In this document: positions 23,962 through 33,481 of the stretch, one piece after another
How positions within the stretch are numbered: position 1 is the first letter of the stretch
How the letters are laid out: every line of letters begins with the position of its first letter
Assembly (NCBI GenBank): GCA_049299895.1
Contig: JBAQYF010000009.1
Span: 1 to 64,000, forward strand
Source: CAIYYO01 sp049299895
GTDB taxonomy: Archaea > Altiarchaeota > Altiarchaeia > IMC4 > QMZM01
DNA: 64,000 bases
Direction: 5' to 3'
Program-made: the position numbers and the translations under genes
Notes under the pieces: generated by a model
What the model was told of the DNA's origin: nothing
What the model saw: only the letters and a program-made list of their open reading frames with translations
The model's database searches: none

Positions 23962-26097
23962 TTACCCGCTTATCATCTTCCCGGCAATCTTTCTCTTCAC
24001 TTCGGGCGTAAGCTCGTTTGCCGCTCCTGCAGCGGTTCCGTAGCGTCTTCTCTGCGAGAGTTCCGTGAGCTTTCCTTTGTTCCAGCCGGATACGTTCTGG
24101 TAGTATCCTGTTATCCTGCTCCACCAGTCTATCTTCTCGCATCCGCAGTTGGGGCACTTGTTTATGAGACCGCCCGCAGTGTAGTCACATTGGGTGCAGA
24201 CTGACATGTCCTTGGTGTACGAGTAATACTGTATCGCGGTCTTAGTCGCTATCTTCTTCGTCAGCTCATATATCCCCTCGGTTGTTGGGTTCGCCTCGGA
24301 CAGGAATACGTGGCTCATCGCGCCGCCGTCGGTCAGGGGATGGAACGATCCTTCCAATGTCAGCCTCTTCCATAGCGGCACGTCCGCTGATGGCCTTACG
24401 TGGAAGCTGTTTGTGTAGTATGCGGTGTCTCCCTCTCCGTTGGATATGATCTGGCTCTTGTATTTGCGCTGGTCTATCTGGGCGAGCCTGTATGAGCAGG
24501 ACTCCGCGGGGGTTCTTGCCAGCGAGAAGTTCAACGAAGTCTCGTCTCTGTATTCCGCGACTTTGTCTTTCATGTGCCTCATTGCCTTGAGCGCGAACTT
24601 CCATGCTTCTTCCGATTCGTGGAGCTCTTTTCCGGTGTGTGCTTTCACCATCTCGTTCATGCCGAGTATGCCGATTATGAAGCTTTGCTTGTCCGGCTCC
24701 AGGTAGCGCTCTCCTTTCTCGTTTATCTTCTGGTTCATGAAGGGCAGAAGGTTGTTCTTAAGGTTTTTCGTGATGACTTCTCTTTTCAGGAGGTGCACTT
24801 CTTTTGCCTTGTTCATCCGATCGTCCAGGAGTTCGAAGAACTTGGTATCGTTCCCGTTGGCGAGGTACGCAAGCTGCGGCAGGTTTATCGTCACTACCTG
24901 TAATCCTCCTCCGCGTATCGTTCCGTTGATCACGTCCTCATCCGTCTTGGATTTGTCAAGCGGCATCAAAAACGAGCAGCACTGGTAGCATGCGAACTCC
25001 GGCATGTATGGCTGGTTGACTATATAGTACGGTGTTCCGAATTTGGCTGCGAGGGCTGATACCTTCATGAGCTCTTCTACGTGCTTCCCCGTCCTTATGT
25101 CATTGGGGTACGTCTGGACCTCGAATTTCGGGAAGTTGAAGGGCTTTCCGATATAATCTCCTTCGTAGTATACGTCCACGAGCGCGTTGAATAGCGTCTT
25201 TGTTTCGTCCTCGTAATCTGCGTATGTCACTCTATCCTGTACTATTCCGCCCGGTTGTACTGCGGGAACGTCCAGGAACTGCTTTGGAACGCACATGTCC
25301 GCATCGATGCTCGAGAACACAACCTGTCCCCCCCTTGCTACGTACATCTGCGACATCTCGTATATGAACATCTGGGCGAGTTGCTTTACTTTCTTGTATT
25401 CCATTCCCTGGATGTAAGGCGCAAGGAATGTGTTAAAATACGAGAACCCCTGTCCCCCGGCGCAGTTCGTCTGGGATGATGCAAGGACTTTCGACGCGTG
25501 CAGGAATGCTACTTCCGGCCTTTTCGCAGGTCCGGCCACGGCCGTGTGGTTTCCTACGCCGTCTGCCTTGAATCCGTTCTTCAGGAAGAACCTTATGTCA
25601 TGAGAGAAGCAGAACGGCCTGATGAAATAGTCAAGGTCGTGTATGTGTATCTCCCCTGCCATGTGGGCATCGGCAAGAGGTCTTGGAAGCAGGCGTATGA
25701 GTGCGTATTCTTTGGATATCTGGTCTGCCATCAGTTTGTGCACGCTTTCAGGGTTATACTGTAGGTTAGCATTCTCCTTTGAGCCGAATCCAATAAGGTT
25801 CGTAACGTCGAAAACGGGCATACCAAGTCTTGTGTATTTTGCCCTTTCTTTCTCCATCCCATTCTCGAGCAATTTGACGTTGGCTATCTCCCTTATGAGC
25901 GGGGCGGTTATGTATTCCAGCTTCATCCTGGAAAGCTCTTCCTCGACCTCCATTGAGATCTTTTCCGCCTTGTCGATGTCTACTTCAGCCTCTTTGACAA
26001 GGGATTGGGCGATCTTGGTTCGGTCGAATTGTTCCAACAACGTCTTAGAAGTCCGGACTATCAATTTTTTCCTGAACCCATTGTTTTCGCCGCTCAT
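23962..26097 (-). CDS. nrdD: Anaerobic ribonucleoside-triphosphate reductase
   Basis: The 711-aa glycyl-radical enzyme makes dNTPs without oxygen. An N-terminal ATP cone (residues 8-100; KKLIVRTSKTLLEQFDRTKI) precedes the catalytic barrel (SSQTNCAGGQGFSYFNTFLAP). The C-terminal zinc site CTQCDY...CPNCGC lies at about 632-652. The radical loop RITGYYQNVSGWNKGK carries the presumed radical Gly near 664. The activase NrdG is not in the window. There is no intein and no frameshift. It indicates an anaerobic or facultative lifestyle. Confidence 0.96.
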   Translation of the reverse strand: MSGENNGFRKKLIVRTSKTLLEQFDRTKIAQSLVKEAEVDIDKAEKISMEVEEELSRMKLEYITAPLIREIANVKLLENGMEKERAKYTRLGMPVFDVTNLIGFGSKENANLQYNPESVHKLMADQISKEYALIRLLPRPLADAHMAGEIHIHDLDYFIRPFCFSHDIRFFLKNGFKADGVGNHTAVAGPAKRPEVAFLHASKVLASSQTNCAGGQGFSYFNTFLAPYIQGMEYKKVKQLAQMFIYEMSQMYVARGGQVVFSSIDADMCVPKQFLDVPAVQPGGIVQDRVTYADYEDETKTLFNALVDVYYEGDYIGKPFNFPKFEVQTYPNDIRTGKHVEELMKVSALAAKFGTPYYIVNQPYMPEFACYQCCSFLMPLDKSKTDEDVINGTIRGGGLQVVTINLPQLAYLANGNDTKFFELLDDRMNKAKEVHLLKREVITKNLKNNLLPFMNQKINEKGERYLEPDKQSFIIGILGMNEMVKAHTGKELHESEEAWKFALKAMRHMKDKVAEYRDETSLNFSLARTPAESCSYRLAQIDQRKYKSQIISNGEGDTAYYTNSFHVRPSADVPLWKRLTLEGSFHPLTDGGAMSHVFLSEANPTTEGIYELTKKIATKTAIQYYSYTKDMSVCTQCDYTAGGLINKCPNCGCEKIDWWSRITGYYQNVSGWNKGKLTELSQRRRYGTAAGAANELTPEVKRKIAGKMISG

Positions 26098-26256
26098 TTT
26101 TAATCTAATAACAATGGTTTTACTAGATTAAAAACGTTTTCCGAAATAAACGAAATAATAAAAAATAAGGAGAATAATAAACATATGAAATAGATATTGT
26201 TCCCGGAAAATAACCGTGAACTAAAAAGAACAAAAAAAACATAAACACCTATAAAA

Positions 26257-27468
26257 ATGCTCGAATACCTTTTCCTGGCACTGATAGGCTGCGGCCTTGG
26301 TGTGGTCACAGGGATCATTCCCGGGTTGCATGTGAATACTGTTGCGATCATGGGCTTTGGGACCTATGTATCCCTTGGCCTAAACGATCTGGGATTTGTC
26401 GTGATTCTTATCTCGCTGTCCATTACTCACGCGTTTTTGGATTATCTTCCTGCGATCTTTCTGGGCGCGCCCCAGGAAGAAACCGCTCTATCAGTTCTCC
26501 CGGCACATAGATTGTTCATGCAGGGAAGAGCGCTCGAAGCAGTCAAGCTCACGGCCACGGGAAGCCTGCTTGGTCTGGCGCTGGGCCTTGCGCTTTTTAT
26601 CCCTGCTCTTTACGTGATACCCTGGCTTTATAATGCGTCCCGGGGCGTGATCTCATACGTTCTTATCATATTGGTCCTGCTCCTATTGTTCCATGAACGG
26701 GTGAAGAAAAAGATTCTTTGGGCGTTTATAATATTCCTGCTCTCAGGCTGGCTTGGGGTTATCGCCCTGGACAAGCAGGAAATCCTCTCCTCAGGTGAGA
26801 TACTATTCCCTGTTTTTGTGGGGCTGTTCGGCATGTCCAATCTCCTGGATTCCCTGAAGTCCCGCGTTCAGTCCGTCCCTCAGGATGAATACGTTAGAGT
26901 CGATCTGGAGCCGAAATTTATCGGTTCAGGTTTCATCGGGGCGCTGTCCGGCGCAATCATCGGGGTCCTGCCGGCTATCAGCCCTTCCCAGATGGGCGCG
27001 CTCATATCAGAAAGATTTGTAATGGATTCCAGGAATTTCCTGGTATTCCTGAGCGCCATAAACACCTCGGACGCTATCTACTCCCTGCTGGCGATATACA
27101 CAATAAAAAACCCCCGGAGCGGGGTTGCGGTTATCGTTCAGAAGGTGTTGGATATTGACTACAACACGGTTCTCCTGCTGTTGGGGGTCATGGCTTTTTC
27201 CGCGTTCTTTGCGACGATAGCCCATATCTGGATAGGAAAGAGGATGTCCGGTTTGGTTTCCCTGATCGATTACAGAAAATTGTGCTTGGCATCTCTTATG
27301 CTCATACTCCTCCTCGTCTATCTGTTCACCGGCGTATTCGGCCTGATGGTCGCGATCCTGTCCACCATCCTGGGTCTTCTGCCCATACTGTCCGGGACCA
27401 GCAGGACCCACCTTATGGGGGTGCTTTTAGTTCCTACAATCCTATTCTTCTTGGGGGTGCAGCTATGA
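26257..27468 (+). CDS. Archaeal TctA/DUF112-family membrane protein
   Basis: The 403-aa protein has about 10 membrane segments and two glycine/proline-rich re-entrant motifs typical of TctA-like transporters: GLGVVTGIIPGLHVNT near the N-terminus and GALSGAIIGVLPAISPSQMG in the middle. Bacterial TctA is the large subunit of tripartite tricarboxylate uptake, but archaeal members lack TctB/TctC partners and the substrate is unknown. The stop overlaps the start of the UPF0216 gene (ATGA), indicating translational coupling. It is divergent from nrdD. Confidence 0.8.
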   Translation: MLEYLFLALIGCGLGVVTGIIPGLHVNTVAIMGFGTYVSLGLNDLGFVVILISLSITHAFLDYLPAIFLGAPQEETALSVLPAHRLFMQGRALEAVKLTATGSLLGLALGLALFIPALYVIPWLYNASRGVISYVLIILVLLLLFHERVKKKILWAFIIFLLSGWLGVIALDKQEILSSGEILFPVFVGLFGMSNLLDSLKSRVQSVPQDEYVRVDLEPKFIGSGFIGALSGAIIGVLPAISPSQMGALISERFVMDSRNFLVFLSAINTSDAIYSLLAIYTIKNPRSGVAVIVQKVLDIDYNTVLLLLGVMAFSAFFATIAHIWIGKRMSGLVSLIDYRKLCLASLMLILLLVYLFTGVFGLMVAILSTILGLLPILSGTSRTHLMGVLLVPTILFFLGVQL

Positions 27469-27908
27469 GAGCAGGCAATATACGGAACACCGGCGTATTC
27501 GAGAATATGCTTGGGAAAGAGATGCAGCTTCTCAACCAGAACGTTGTGGTGCGCAGGAAGAGCCTAAAAGAGTTGCTGTCCGAGGAAAAGCCCTCGATAC
27601 CCAACAAAGCAGGAGAAGCATACCTGTTCAACAAGGACGCTCTGAAGAATGCAGCATCAAAATATCCCGACTACAGGCACGGTGACATATTGCTGCCTAT
27701 ACATCTCTTTGTCGACCCGGAAGTCCCAAATCAATGCTTTGTCCGCGAGGAATGCGAAGCAGGTTTCCTAAAGAAGATCGCAGGCCTGGAGGGATACCCG
27801 TTCCGAAAGGGCAGGATGTGGATGTCTAAAGCAATAGCGGGAAAACTCATGAAAGAATATCCTGCTCTTTTCCAGTATTTCTATCTGCCCGACACTTCAT
27901 CCGGATAA
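27465..27908 (+). CDS. UPF0216 (DUF61) family protein
   Basis: The 147-aa protein has the family hallmarks: LLNQNVVVRRKSLKELLSEE, then GEAYLFNKDAL and DILLPIHLFVDPE. The family is archaeal and uncharacterised. The ATG at 27465 overlaps the TctA-family stop by 4 bp. Upstream codons in the same frame lie inside that gene and are not used. The 3' end overlaps convergent tiaS by about 60 bp. Confidence 0.8.
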   Translation: MRAGNIRNTGVFENMLGKEMQLLNQNVVVRRKSLKELLSEEKPSIPNKAGEAYLFNKDALKNAASKYPDYRHGDILLPIHLFVDPEVPNQCFVREECEAGFLKKIAGLEGYPFRKGRMWMSKAIAGKLMKEYPALFQYFYLPDTSSG

Positions 27909-29109
27909 GCGGCATGGACAGATGCCTCTTTGCGCCCTGCGGCACTTCATAGAATCCCGTGCAAATATCCCGTGGGATCTCCTTTTCCGGCATATCTCTT
28001 ATTTTCCTGCCGCATTTCTTGCACTTGCCTCCCTTGCCCCTGCCGGCTGAAGACATCTTTTTACCGCAGCATAGAGGCGCATCTTTCAGAAAAACTTTCT
28101 GCAGTTCCAGTATCTCTATCTTCTCAAGGTTCAACGTTTTCGGGTGCCTGCTTATCCCCCCGTACGCTCTGAGGCGGTCTCCCGGAACCAGCTTCTTTAC
28201 GTCGTTCCTAAAATCTTCTGTGGGCTTATAAGCCGCGCAGTCTATCGTTCCCGTACCATCCGAGAACGCGAACAACACATGTCCGCCCGCTATCGTCCTG
28301 GGCGGTGCGGAAACGACGCCCTCCAATGTGGCGCAGTCGTAAAGCTTAAGTTCTCCAATCTTTCTTTCGCGCAGATGCGCATCCGTTCCCTGGTTGCTGA
28401 CGAATAGCTGCGTACGCTCTATCTCGTCCAGCGGCTTCAGCATTTTCCACGCCTTTTCCACGATCTCTGGAGTGTTCCCGCGTATCCCGCAGAACACGGG
28501 GTCCACGCCGTGCGGAGTGATGAGTATCCTCCCGGTCGCGGGATCCACGTTATTGAACGTCTCAGGATACGTTTCTTTATCCATCCTAAGCACGGATTCG
28601 CGTTCGATCCTTTTCTCTTTTTTCTTCTCCTTTCTGTAGGCGATAAGTTCATACGTCTTGTCCGGGAGATCCGCGCCGATCGCTGCGAGCGCTCCGATGA
28701 TGCCCCTTCCGTTCTTGAACTTGTGCACTTCTGCATCGACGGAATGCGCGACCGTTTCTGCGTCTTCAATGGTCACGAGCTCGGACACGGCTCTGCGGTA
28801 GAACTCAGCAAGCGCTTTTTTATTTTTCGGCGACGGCTTTTCTATGAATACGACTCCCGGATTGGTCTTTTTGCTTGTGAACCTGCTGTACTCTTTGACA
28901 TAGCGAAGCACTGTATCTTTTGTTTCCTTTGCGGGCGTGTCTGTTTCAAATGCGAGCGCGCCGTTCCCTCTGGTTTTGTATGGGATATTGGGGTTGAGGC
29001 GTATCAGTCTGACGTAGCCCCTGACGCCCAGTTTTTCGGCCAGGAGCGAGGCTAAATACGTAGTGCACATCCCGTTCACGGCATCCGTATCGTCCAGCCC
29101 GACCCACAT
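27847..29109 (-). CDS. tiaS: tRNA-Ile2 2-agmatinylcytidine synthetase
   Basis: The 420-aa archaeal enzyme attaches agmatine to C34 of the CAU-anticodon tRNA-Ile so that it reads AUA. Visible are the N-terminal MWVGLDDTDAVNGMCTTYLA, the RGIIGALAAIG segment, TPHGVDPVFCGIRGNTPE, an OB-fold region (VSAPPRTIAGGHVLFAFSDGTGT) and a C-terminal zinc ribbon with CCGKK and CKKCGRKI. Length and domain order match the family. This is one of the best archaeal markers in the window. Confidence 0.95.
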   Translation of the reverse strand: MWVGLDDTDAVNGMCTTYLASLLAEKLGVRGYVRLIRLNPNIPYKTRGNGALAFETDTPAKETKDTVLRYVKEYSRFTSKKTNPGVVFIEKPSPKNKKALAEFYRRAVSELVTIEDAETVAHSVDAEVHKFKNGRGIIGALAAIGADLPDKTYELIAYRKEKKKEKRIERESVLRMDKETYPETFNNVDPATGRILITPHGVDPVFCGIRGNTPEIVEKAWKMLKPLDEIERTQLFVSNQGTDAHLRERKIGELKLYDCATLEGVVSAPPRTIAGGHVLFAFSDGTGTIDCAAYKPTEDFRNDVKKLVPGDRLRAYGGISRHPKTLNLEKIEILELQKVFLKDAPLCCGKKMSSAGRGKGGKCKKCGRKIRDMPEKEIPRDICTGFYEVPQGAKRHLSMPLIRMKCRADRNTGKEQDILS

Positions 29110-29154
29110 TTTATAAACCTGCGGTATTTTAAATAGGGGTTATAAATTTATAAC

Positions 29155-30165
29155 GTGAAAGAAAAACCGAAAAGGGAAAGCAATCTTCTGCCTATCCTAT
29201 TTATCGCAGTCATCCTGGCCTTGGCATTAAATCTGTATACTTATTATCAGATAGACTCGCAAAACAGACAAATAGCATCCATAACCTCGGAAAGAGAAAA
29301 TCTGAAGACCCAGGTAACCGATTTATCGGTCCAGAGCCGGGACCTTAAGAGCGGCCTGGATAATATGACCTATGAAAAAAAGCTCCTGGCAGACCAGTAC
29401 AACGGAGCGGTCAAAGAGAAAAAACAGCTTCTGGACCGGATCGACAAACTGAATATAGACTCCGTAGGCTATAAGAAGGAGATAAACGACCTTAATGCGC
29501 AATTGAAGATTATCGAAGGGACGAACCTTGGGGACAACAGCTTTGCCGAGAATCTCCCCCGTGTGGAGTTATTCGTTATGTCCCATTGTCCCTACGGAAC
29601 CCAGGTAGAAAAAGGGATACTCCCAGTCGTAAACCTGCTCGGGGACCGGATTAAATTCAGCGTGCGGTTCTGCAACTACGCCATGCACGGGAAAACAGAG
29701 ATAGACGAGGAACTGACGCAATACTGCATACAGAAAGAGGAGGGCGATAAATACCTGGACTACCTCACATGCTTTCTGAATGAAGGAGACTCCGGATTCT
29801 GCCTGAAGAACGAATCGATAAACACGGCCCTGTTGAGTTCCTGCATGGCTGAAACAGACAATACCTATGGGGTATCGGAGAATTATAACGACACATCCCA
29901 GTGGTTCCTGCAGAGATACCCCAAAGTGAACATGGACAAGAGCCTCAACGACCGCTATGGCGTAAAATCCTCGCCGACGCTCGTAGTCAACGGCAAGATA
30001 ATGGAAGAATATGACCGGACCCCGGCAGGCCTGCTCTCGGCGGTATGCGCGGGCTTCAAGGACAGGCCGAAAGACTGCGGAAAAAGTCTTCCCCCATGGA
30101 CTCCATCGCAGGGCTTCGGATACACCTACCAGGACGGTTCATCCATGGGGTCGTGCGGGGGATAA
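29155..30165 (+). CDS. Membrane-anchored thioredoxin-fold oxidoreductase with coiled coil
   Basis: The 336-aa protein starts at GTG. It has an N-terminal anchor (about residues 11-30), a coiled coil (about 35-125) and a DsbA/GILT-like domain with SHCPYGTQVEKG (about residue 143; a single Cys in a CPYG motif). The cis-Pro VKSSPTLVVNGK follows near 283. Further Cys pairs (FCNYAM, QYC, TCFL, FCLK) and a Gly/Ser tail are present. It is probably an extracytoplasmic thiol redox protein. It is divergent from tiaS and convergent with phoU. Confidence 0.75.
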   Translation: MKEKPKRESNLLPILFIAVILALALNLYTYYQIDSQNRQIASITSERENLKTQVTDLSVQSRDLKSGLDNMTYEKKLLADQYNGAVKEKKQLLDRIDKLNIDSVGYKKEINDLNAQLKIIEGTNLGDNSFAENLPRVELFVMSHCPYGTQVEKGILPVVNLLGDRIKFSVRFCNYAMHGKTEIDEELTQYCIQKEEGDKYLDYLTCFLNEGDSGFCLKNESINTALLSSCMAETDNTYGVSENYNDTSQWFLQRYPKVNMDKSLNDRYGVKSSPTLVVNGKIMEEYDRTPAGLLSAVCAGFKDRPKDCGKSLPPWTPSQGFGYTYQDGSSMGSCGG

Positions 30166-30176
30166 AATCGCGTCCT

Positions 30177-30875
30177 TTAAACGTATTCCTCCTTCCCCTT
30201 CATGGCATAGCAGGTCCTCTTGGTGATGTTCACCGAATGGTCCGCTATCCTCTCCAGGTACCTTGCGGTTAGTATCAGATTAAGAGCGAAGGAAACGCCT
30301 TCAGCGTCTTTCCTGGATATGTCCTCCAGTCGTCTGAAGATCTTTCTGAACAGATCGTCCACCTGGTCTTCGAGCCTGTTTATCTCTTCTATCTTTTTCG
30401 CGTCTTCGTGGATGAACGCAGGACCTGAGTCTCTTACCATCCTTGCGACCACCTCGCCCATCTCCAGCATGAGGTTTTTTTCTCCTGATCCGTCTATCAA
30501 CCTAAGAACGTCTTTGTTGAATTCTTCGCTTATGTGCGGGCTTTCCTTTAGGATATAATCGACGTTTTTTGCTATGTCCACTGCGTAATCTCCTACTCTC
30601 TCCAGGTTGGAAGCGACATCCATCGCTATGCTTATTATGCGCAGATCCTTTGCGACCGGCTGCTGCAGGGCGATAGTCTGGATGCATCGCTCCTTTATCT
30701 CGCCGTATAATGCGTTTGTCACGTCGTCCTTTTCTATTACTCTCCGTGCAAGATCGCTGTCCAAATGAGCCAGCGCTTTCATGGCGTCGCGGAGCTGCTC
30801 TTCCACGACCTTGGTCATCTTCAGAATATCCTGCTTTATCGTATCAATCTGGAAATCCAGTTTCGCTCTTGGCAT
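30177..30875 (-). CDS. phoU: Phosphate-transport regulator PhoU
   Basis: The 232-aa helical protein has two PhoU repeats with metal-binding acidic motifs (DNVTNALYGEIKE-type EKDDVTNALYGEIKERC, and NRLEDQVDDLFRKIF). It modulates Pst activity and phosphate signalling. The start at 30875 is chosen over the ATG at 30893 because GGAGGT lies at the right spacing before it. It is the last gene of the pst operon, after two hairpins. Confidence 0.92.
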   Translation of the reverse strand: MPRAKLDFQIDTIKQDILKMTKVVEEQLRDAMKALAHLDSDLARRVIEKDDVTNALYGEIKERCIQTIALQQPVAKDLRIISIAMDVASNLERVGDYAVDIAKNVDYILKESPHISEEFNKDVLRLIDGSGEKNLMLEMGEVVARMVRDSGPAFIHEDAKKIEEINRLEDQVDDLFRKIFRRLEDISRKDAEGVSFALNLILTARYLERIADHSVNITKRTCYAMKGKEEYV

Positions 30876-30918
30876 TTTTTTACCTCCGAACATATGTCAG
30901 TTCTGTCCCACTGGGGCA

Positions 30919-30962
30919 TGCCGGTCCATGACTGGCACACCATGAGCGGATTTCAACCGCTC
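30919..30962 (-). promoter_or_regulatory. Tandem hairpins between pstB and phoU
   Basis: TGCCgGTCcatGACtGGCA (30919-30937) and GAGCGG-atttcaa-CCGCTC (30944-30962) lie in the 114-bp gap between the pstB stop and the phoU start. They could attenuate phoU expression or protect the upstream message. No T-tract follows, so full termination is uncertain. Confidence 0.5.
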
Positions 30963-30989
30963 TGACGTTTAATTATAATTATTCAAACT

Positions 30990-31751
30990 CTATCCGAACC
31001 TGCCCGTAATATAATCCTCTGTCTCTTTTTTCTTCGGATTCTCGAATATGTCCCGCGTCTTTCCGAACTCCAGAAGCTTTCCAAGCAGGAAAAATCCGGT
31101 ATAATCCGAGACCCTTGCCGCCTGCTGCATGTTGTGCGTCACGATGACGATAGTGTACTTCTTGCGCAATTCGTGTATAAGGTCCTCTATCTTTCCCGTG
31201 GCGATCGGATCAAGAGCGGAGCAGGGCTCGTCGAAGAGTATCACTTCGGGCTTGACTGCAAGGCTCCTTGCTATGCACAGCCTCTGCTGCTGCCCCCCGG
31301 AGAGGTCCAGTGCGTTCGTTCCCAGGCGATCAGACACTTCGTCCCAGAGCGCTGCGCCGGCAAGGCTTTCTTCAACTATCCTCCTGAGCGCGTCCTTGTC
31401 CTTTATCCCGTGTATCCTCGGTCCGTAAGCGATGTTGTCGAATATGCTCATGGGAAACGGGTTAGGCCTCTGGAATACCATGCCGACCATCTTGCGCAGG
31501 GCTACGACGTCCACGTCCTTGTCATATATGTTCTTCCCGTCTAGGAGGACGCTCCCTGTTATACGCACCCCGTCGATCAGGTCGTTCATCCTGTTAAGGC
31601 ATCGGACGAAAGTGGATTTCCCGCAGCCGGAAGGCCCGATCAATGCCGTGACCTTTTTCTCCTTTACGCTCAGGTTGTTGTCTTTCAGCGCCGGCTTGTC
31701 CCCATACCAAAGGTTCAGATCTTTTACCTCTATCTTGTTCTTGCTGTCCAT
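30990..31751 (-). CDS. pstB: Phosphate ABC transporter ATPase
   Basis: The 253-aa ABC ATPase has Walker A GPSGCGKST, the PstB-typical RCLNRMNDL, signature LSGGQQQRLCIARSLA and Walker B VILFDEPCSALDP. It energises phosphate import through the PstC-PstA pore. It is the only pstB for two pstSCA sets just upstream and lies 5 bp after pstA. Confidence 0.97.
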   Translation of the reverse strand: MDSKNKIEVKDLNLWYGDKPALKDNNLSVKEKKVTALIGPSGCGKSTFVRCLNRMNDLIDGVRITGSVLLDGKNIYDKDVDVVALRKMVGMVFQRPNPFPMSIFDNIAYGPRIHGIKDKDALRRIVEESLAGAALWDEVSDRLGTNALDLSGGQQQRLCIARSLAVKPEVILFDEPCSALDPIATGKIEDLIHELRKKYTIVIVTHNMQQAARVSDYTGFFLLGKLLEFGKTRDIFENPKKKETEDYITGRFG

Positions 31752-31756
31752 GTGAA

Positions 31757-32605
31757 TCAGCCTCTCCTCAGGTTCCTTGAAAGTCTCTTCTTGAAAACCC
31801 GCGTGATGGCGTTTAATACGAGTATGATGAACATCAATGTGAGGGCGGTTCCGAAGGCCACTTTAAGTGATATGCCTTCCATCGCCAGATAATACAACTG
31901 CGTAGTAAGAGTATTCCCGCTCCCGAAAAGGGATTCCGGGATAGTGGGATTAAGAGCCACCATGAAAATGATCGGCGCAGTCTCCCCCACTGCGCGGCCG
32001 ATGCTCAGGATCAGGCCTGTTGCGATCCCCGGGACTGCGCCCGGCAGGACGATATTCCTGATGGTCTGGAGCTTTGATGCTCCCATGCCGTAACTCTCCA
32101 TCCTCTCTGCGTACGGGACGCCCCTCATGGCGACCTCCGAAGTCCTGATTATGGTGGGCAAAACCATGAAACCCAGGGTCAGGCCCGCGGACAGAAGTGA
32201 CGGGCCGCCCGTATAATCCTTTAGGTAGAATACGAAAAGAGACAGGCCGAAGAGGCCGAACACAATAGAGGGAACCGCATTCAGGGCATCGGACGATATC
32301 CTTATTACCCTTGATACGATGCCTTCTTTCTGGAATTCCGTGAGATATACTGCGGTGCCTACGCCGACCGGGCCTGCAAATGAGATCGCGACGACTACGA
32401 CTATCAGCGATCCGAGTATCGCCGGGAAGATCCCTCCCTCACGCCAGTTGTTCTTAGGCATGTCGAGGAGGAATGAAACGCTCATTGCCCCGATTCCCAT
32501 AATGAATATGTAGCCGAGTACGGAGAGCAGGATTAGGATTATCACTATCGCCGACATCCACAGCCAGGCCTTGGCCAATTTGTCTGTCGTGTGTTTGGAT
32601 AACAT
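31757..32605 (-). CDS. pstA: Phosphate ABC permease PstA (set 1)
   Basis: The 282-aa protein has six membrane segments and the binding-protein-dependent permease loop (ASKLQTIRNIVLPGAVPGIATG). PstA-type features include DALNAVPSIVFGLFGLSLF and GRAVGETAPIIF. It pairs with PstC to form the phosphate channel. The gene sits 3 bp after pstC and 5 bp before pstB. It is similar to the second PstA at 34338-35198. Confidence 0.95.
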   Translation of the reverse strand: MLSKHTTDKLAKAWLWMSAIVIILILLSVLGYIFIMGIGAMSVSFLLDMPKNNWREGGIFPAILGSLIVVVVAISFAGPVGVGTAVYLTEFQKEGIVSRVIRISSDALNAVPSIVFGLFGLSLFVFYLKDYTGGPSLLSAGLTLGFMVLPTIIRTSEVAMRGVPYAERMESYGMGASKLQTIRNIVLPGAVPGIATGLILSIGRAVGETAPIIFMVALNPTIPESLFGSGNTLTTQLYYLAMEGISLKVAFGTALTLMFIILVLNAITRVFKKRLSRNLRRG

Positions 32606-32608
32606 GTT

Positions 32609-33481
32609 TTATGCGAACCTCGCTTTGTTTTTTGTGATAAGGCGACTGGATAAAACGCTCAGCACCAGCACGAGCACGAACGGGACGATCCCCAGGCAGA
32701 ACAATGCGTTATAATGTACGCTCTGCACGACTGCTTCGCCCATTTCCAGGAGTATGGCCGAAGTGAGTGTCTCGCCGGGGGATAGGAGGCTTGCCGGCAT
32801 CTTCTCCACGTTGCCGATGACGAGAACAATCGCCATAGTCTCGCCTATTGCCCGTCCCATGGCAAGGATAACCCCCGCGATTATTCCCGGGCCCGCAGCA
32901 GGCACAAGCACCCTGTAGATAGTCTGCCAGTCCGTTGCACCGAGGGCATAAGACCCCTCTTTGTATAAGCGCGGAACGGACTCGATGGAATCCTGGGAAA
33001 TGCTTATTATGATTGGCAAGATCATTATCGCAAGCACCATCGATGCCGCAAGGATAGTCTCCCCGCTGGCAAGGCCAAAGGAAACCTTGACAAGGTTCAC
33101 GATCACGACAAGCGCGAATACTCCGTAGATGATAGACGGGATCCCTGCAAGCAATTCTATTGCGGGACGCACTATCCTTTTAGCCCATGACGGGGCTATC
33201 TCCGCAAGGAATATGGCGCATGAAATACCGAGGGGGACTGCGATCAGCACGGATCCGAAGGTCACGAGAAGCGCGGCGATGATGAACTGGGACGCCCCGA
33301 ACAAACCCTTTGCCGGGATCCATTTGTCGCCAAAAAGGAAATCCGCGACCCCGACCTTATTGAACAGGGGCAGGCCCCCGTCCAGTATGAACAACATTAT
33401 TAGAGACAGTATGAGTATGGAAGTTACGCTAAAGAGCATCAAAACGGTTGCGACTCCTTTCTCCGGATCAATTAATTTCAT
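32609..33481 (-). CDS. pstC: Phosphate ABC permease PstC (set 1)
   Basis: The 290-aa protein has six membrane segments. It carries PstC motifs ELLAGIPSIIYGVFALVV, ALGATDWQTIYRVLVPAAGPG and GRAIGETMAIVLVIGN. The start overlaps the pstS stop by 4 bp. It is the partner of PstA and similar to the PstC at 35200-36093. Confidence 0.95.
   Translation of the reverse strand: MKLIDPEKGVATVLMLFSVTSILILSLIMLFILDGGLPLFNKVGVADFLFGDKWIPAKGLFGASQFIIAALLVTFGSVLIAVPLGISCAIFLAEIAPSWAKRIVRPAIELLAGIPSIIYGVFALVVIVNLVKVSFGLASGETILAASMVLAIMILPIIISISQDSIESVPRLYKEGSYALGATDWQTIYRVLVPAAGPGIIAGVILAMGRAIGETMAIVLVIGNVEKMPASLLSPGETLTSAILLEMGEAVVQSVHYNALFCLGIVPFVLVLVLSVLSSRLITKNKARFA

Noticed and set aside
23798..24157. 119-aa reading upstream of the small Cys-rich protein
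   Set aside because: The upstream part overlaps nrdD in another frame. The ATG at 23959 right after the nrdD stop is sufficient.
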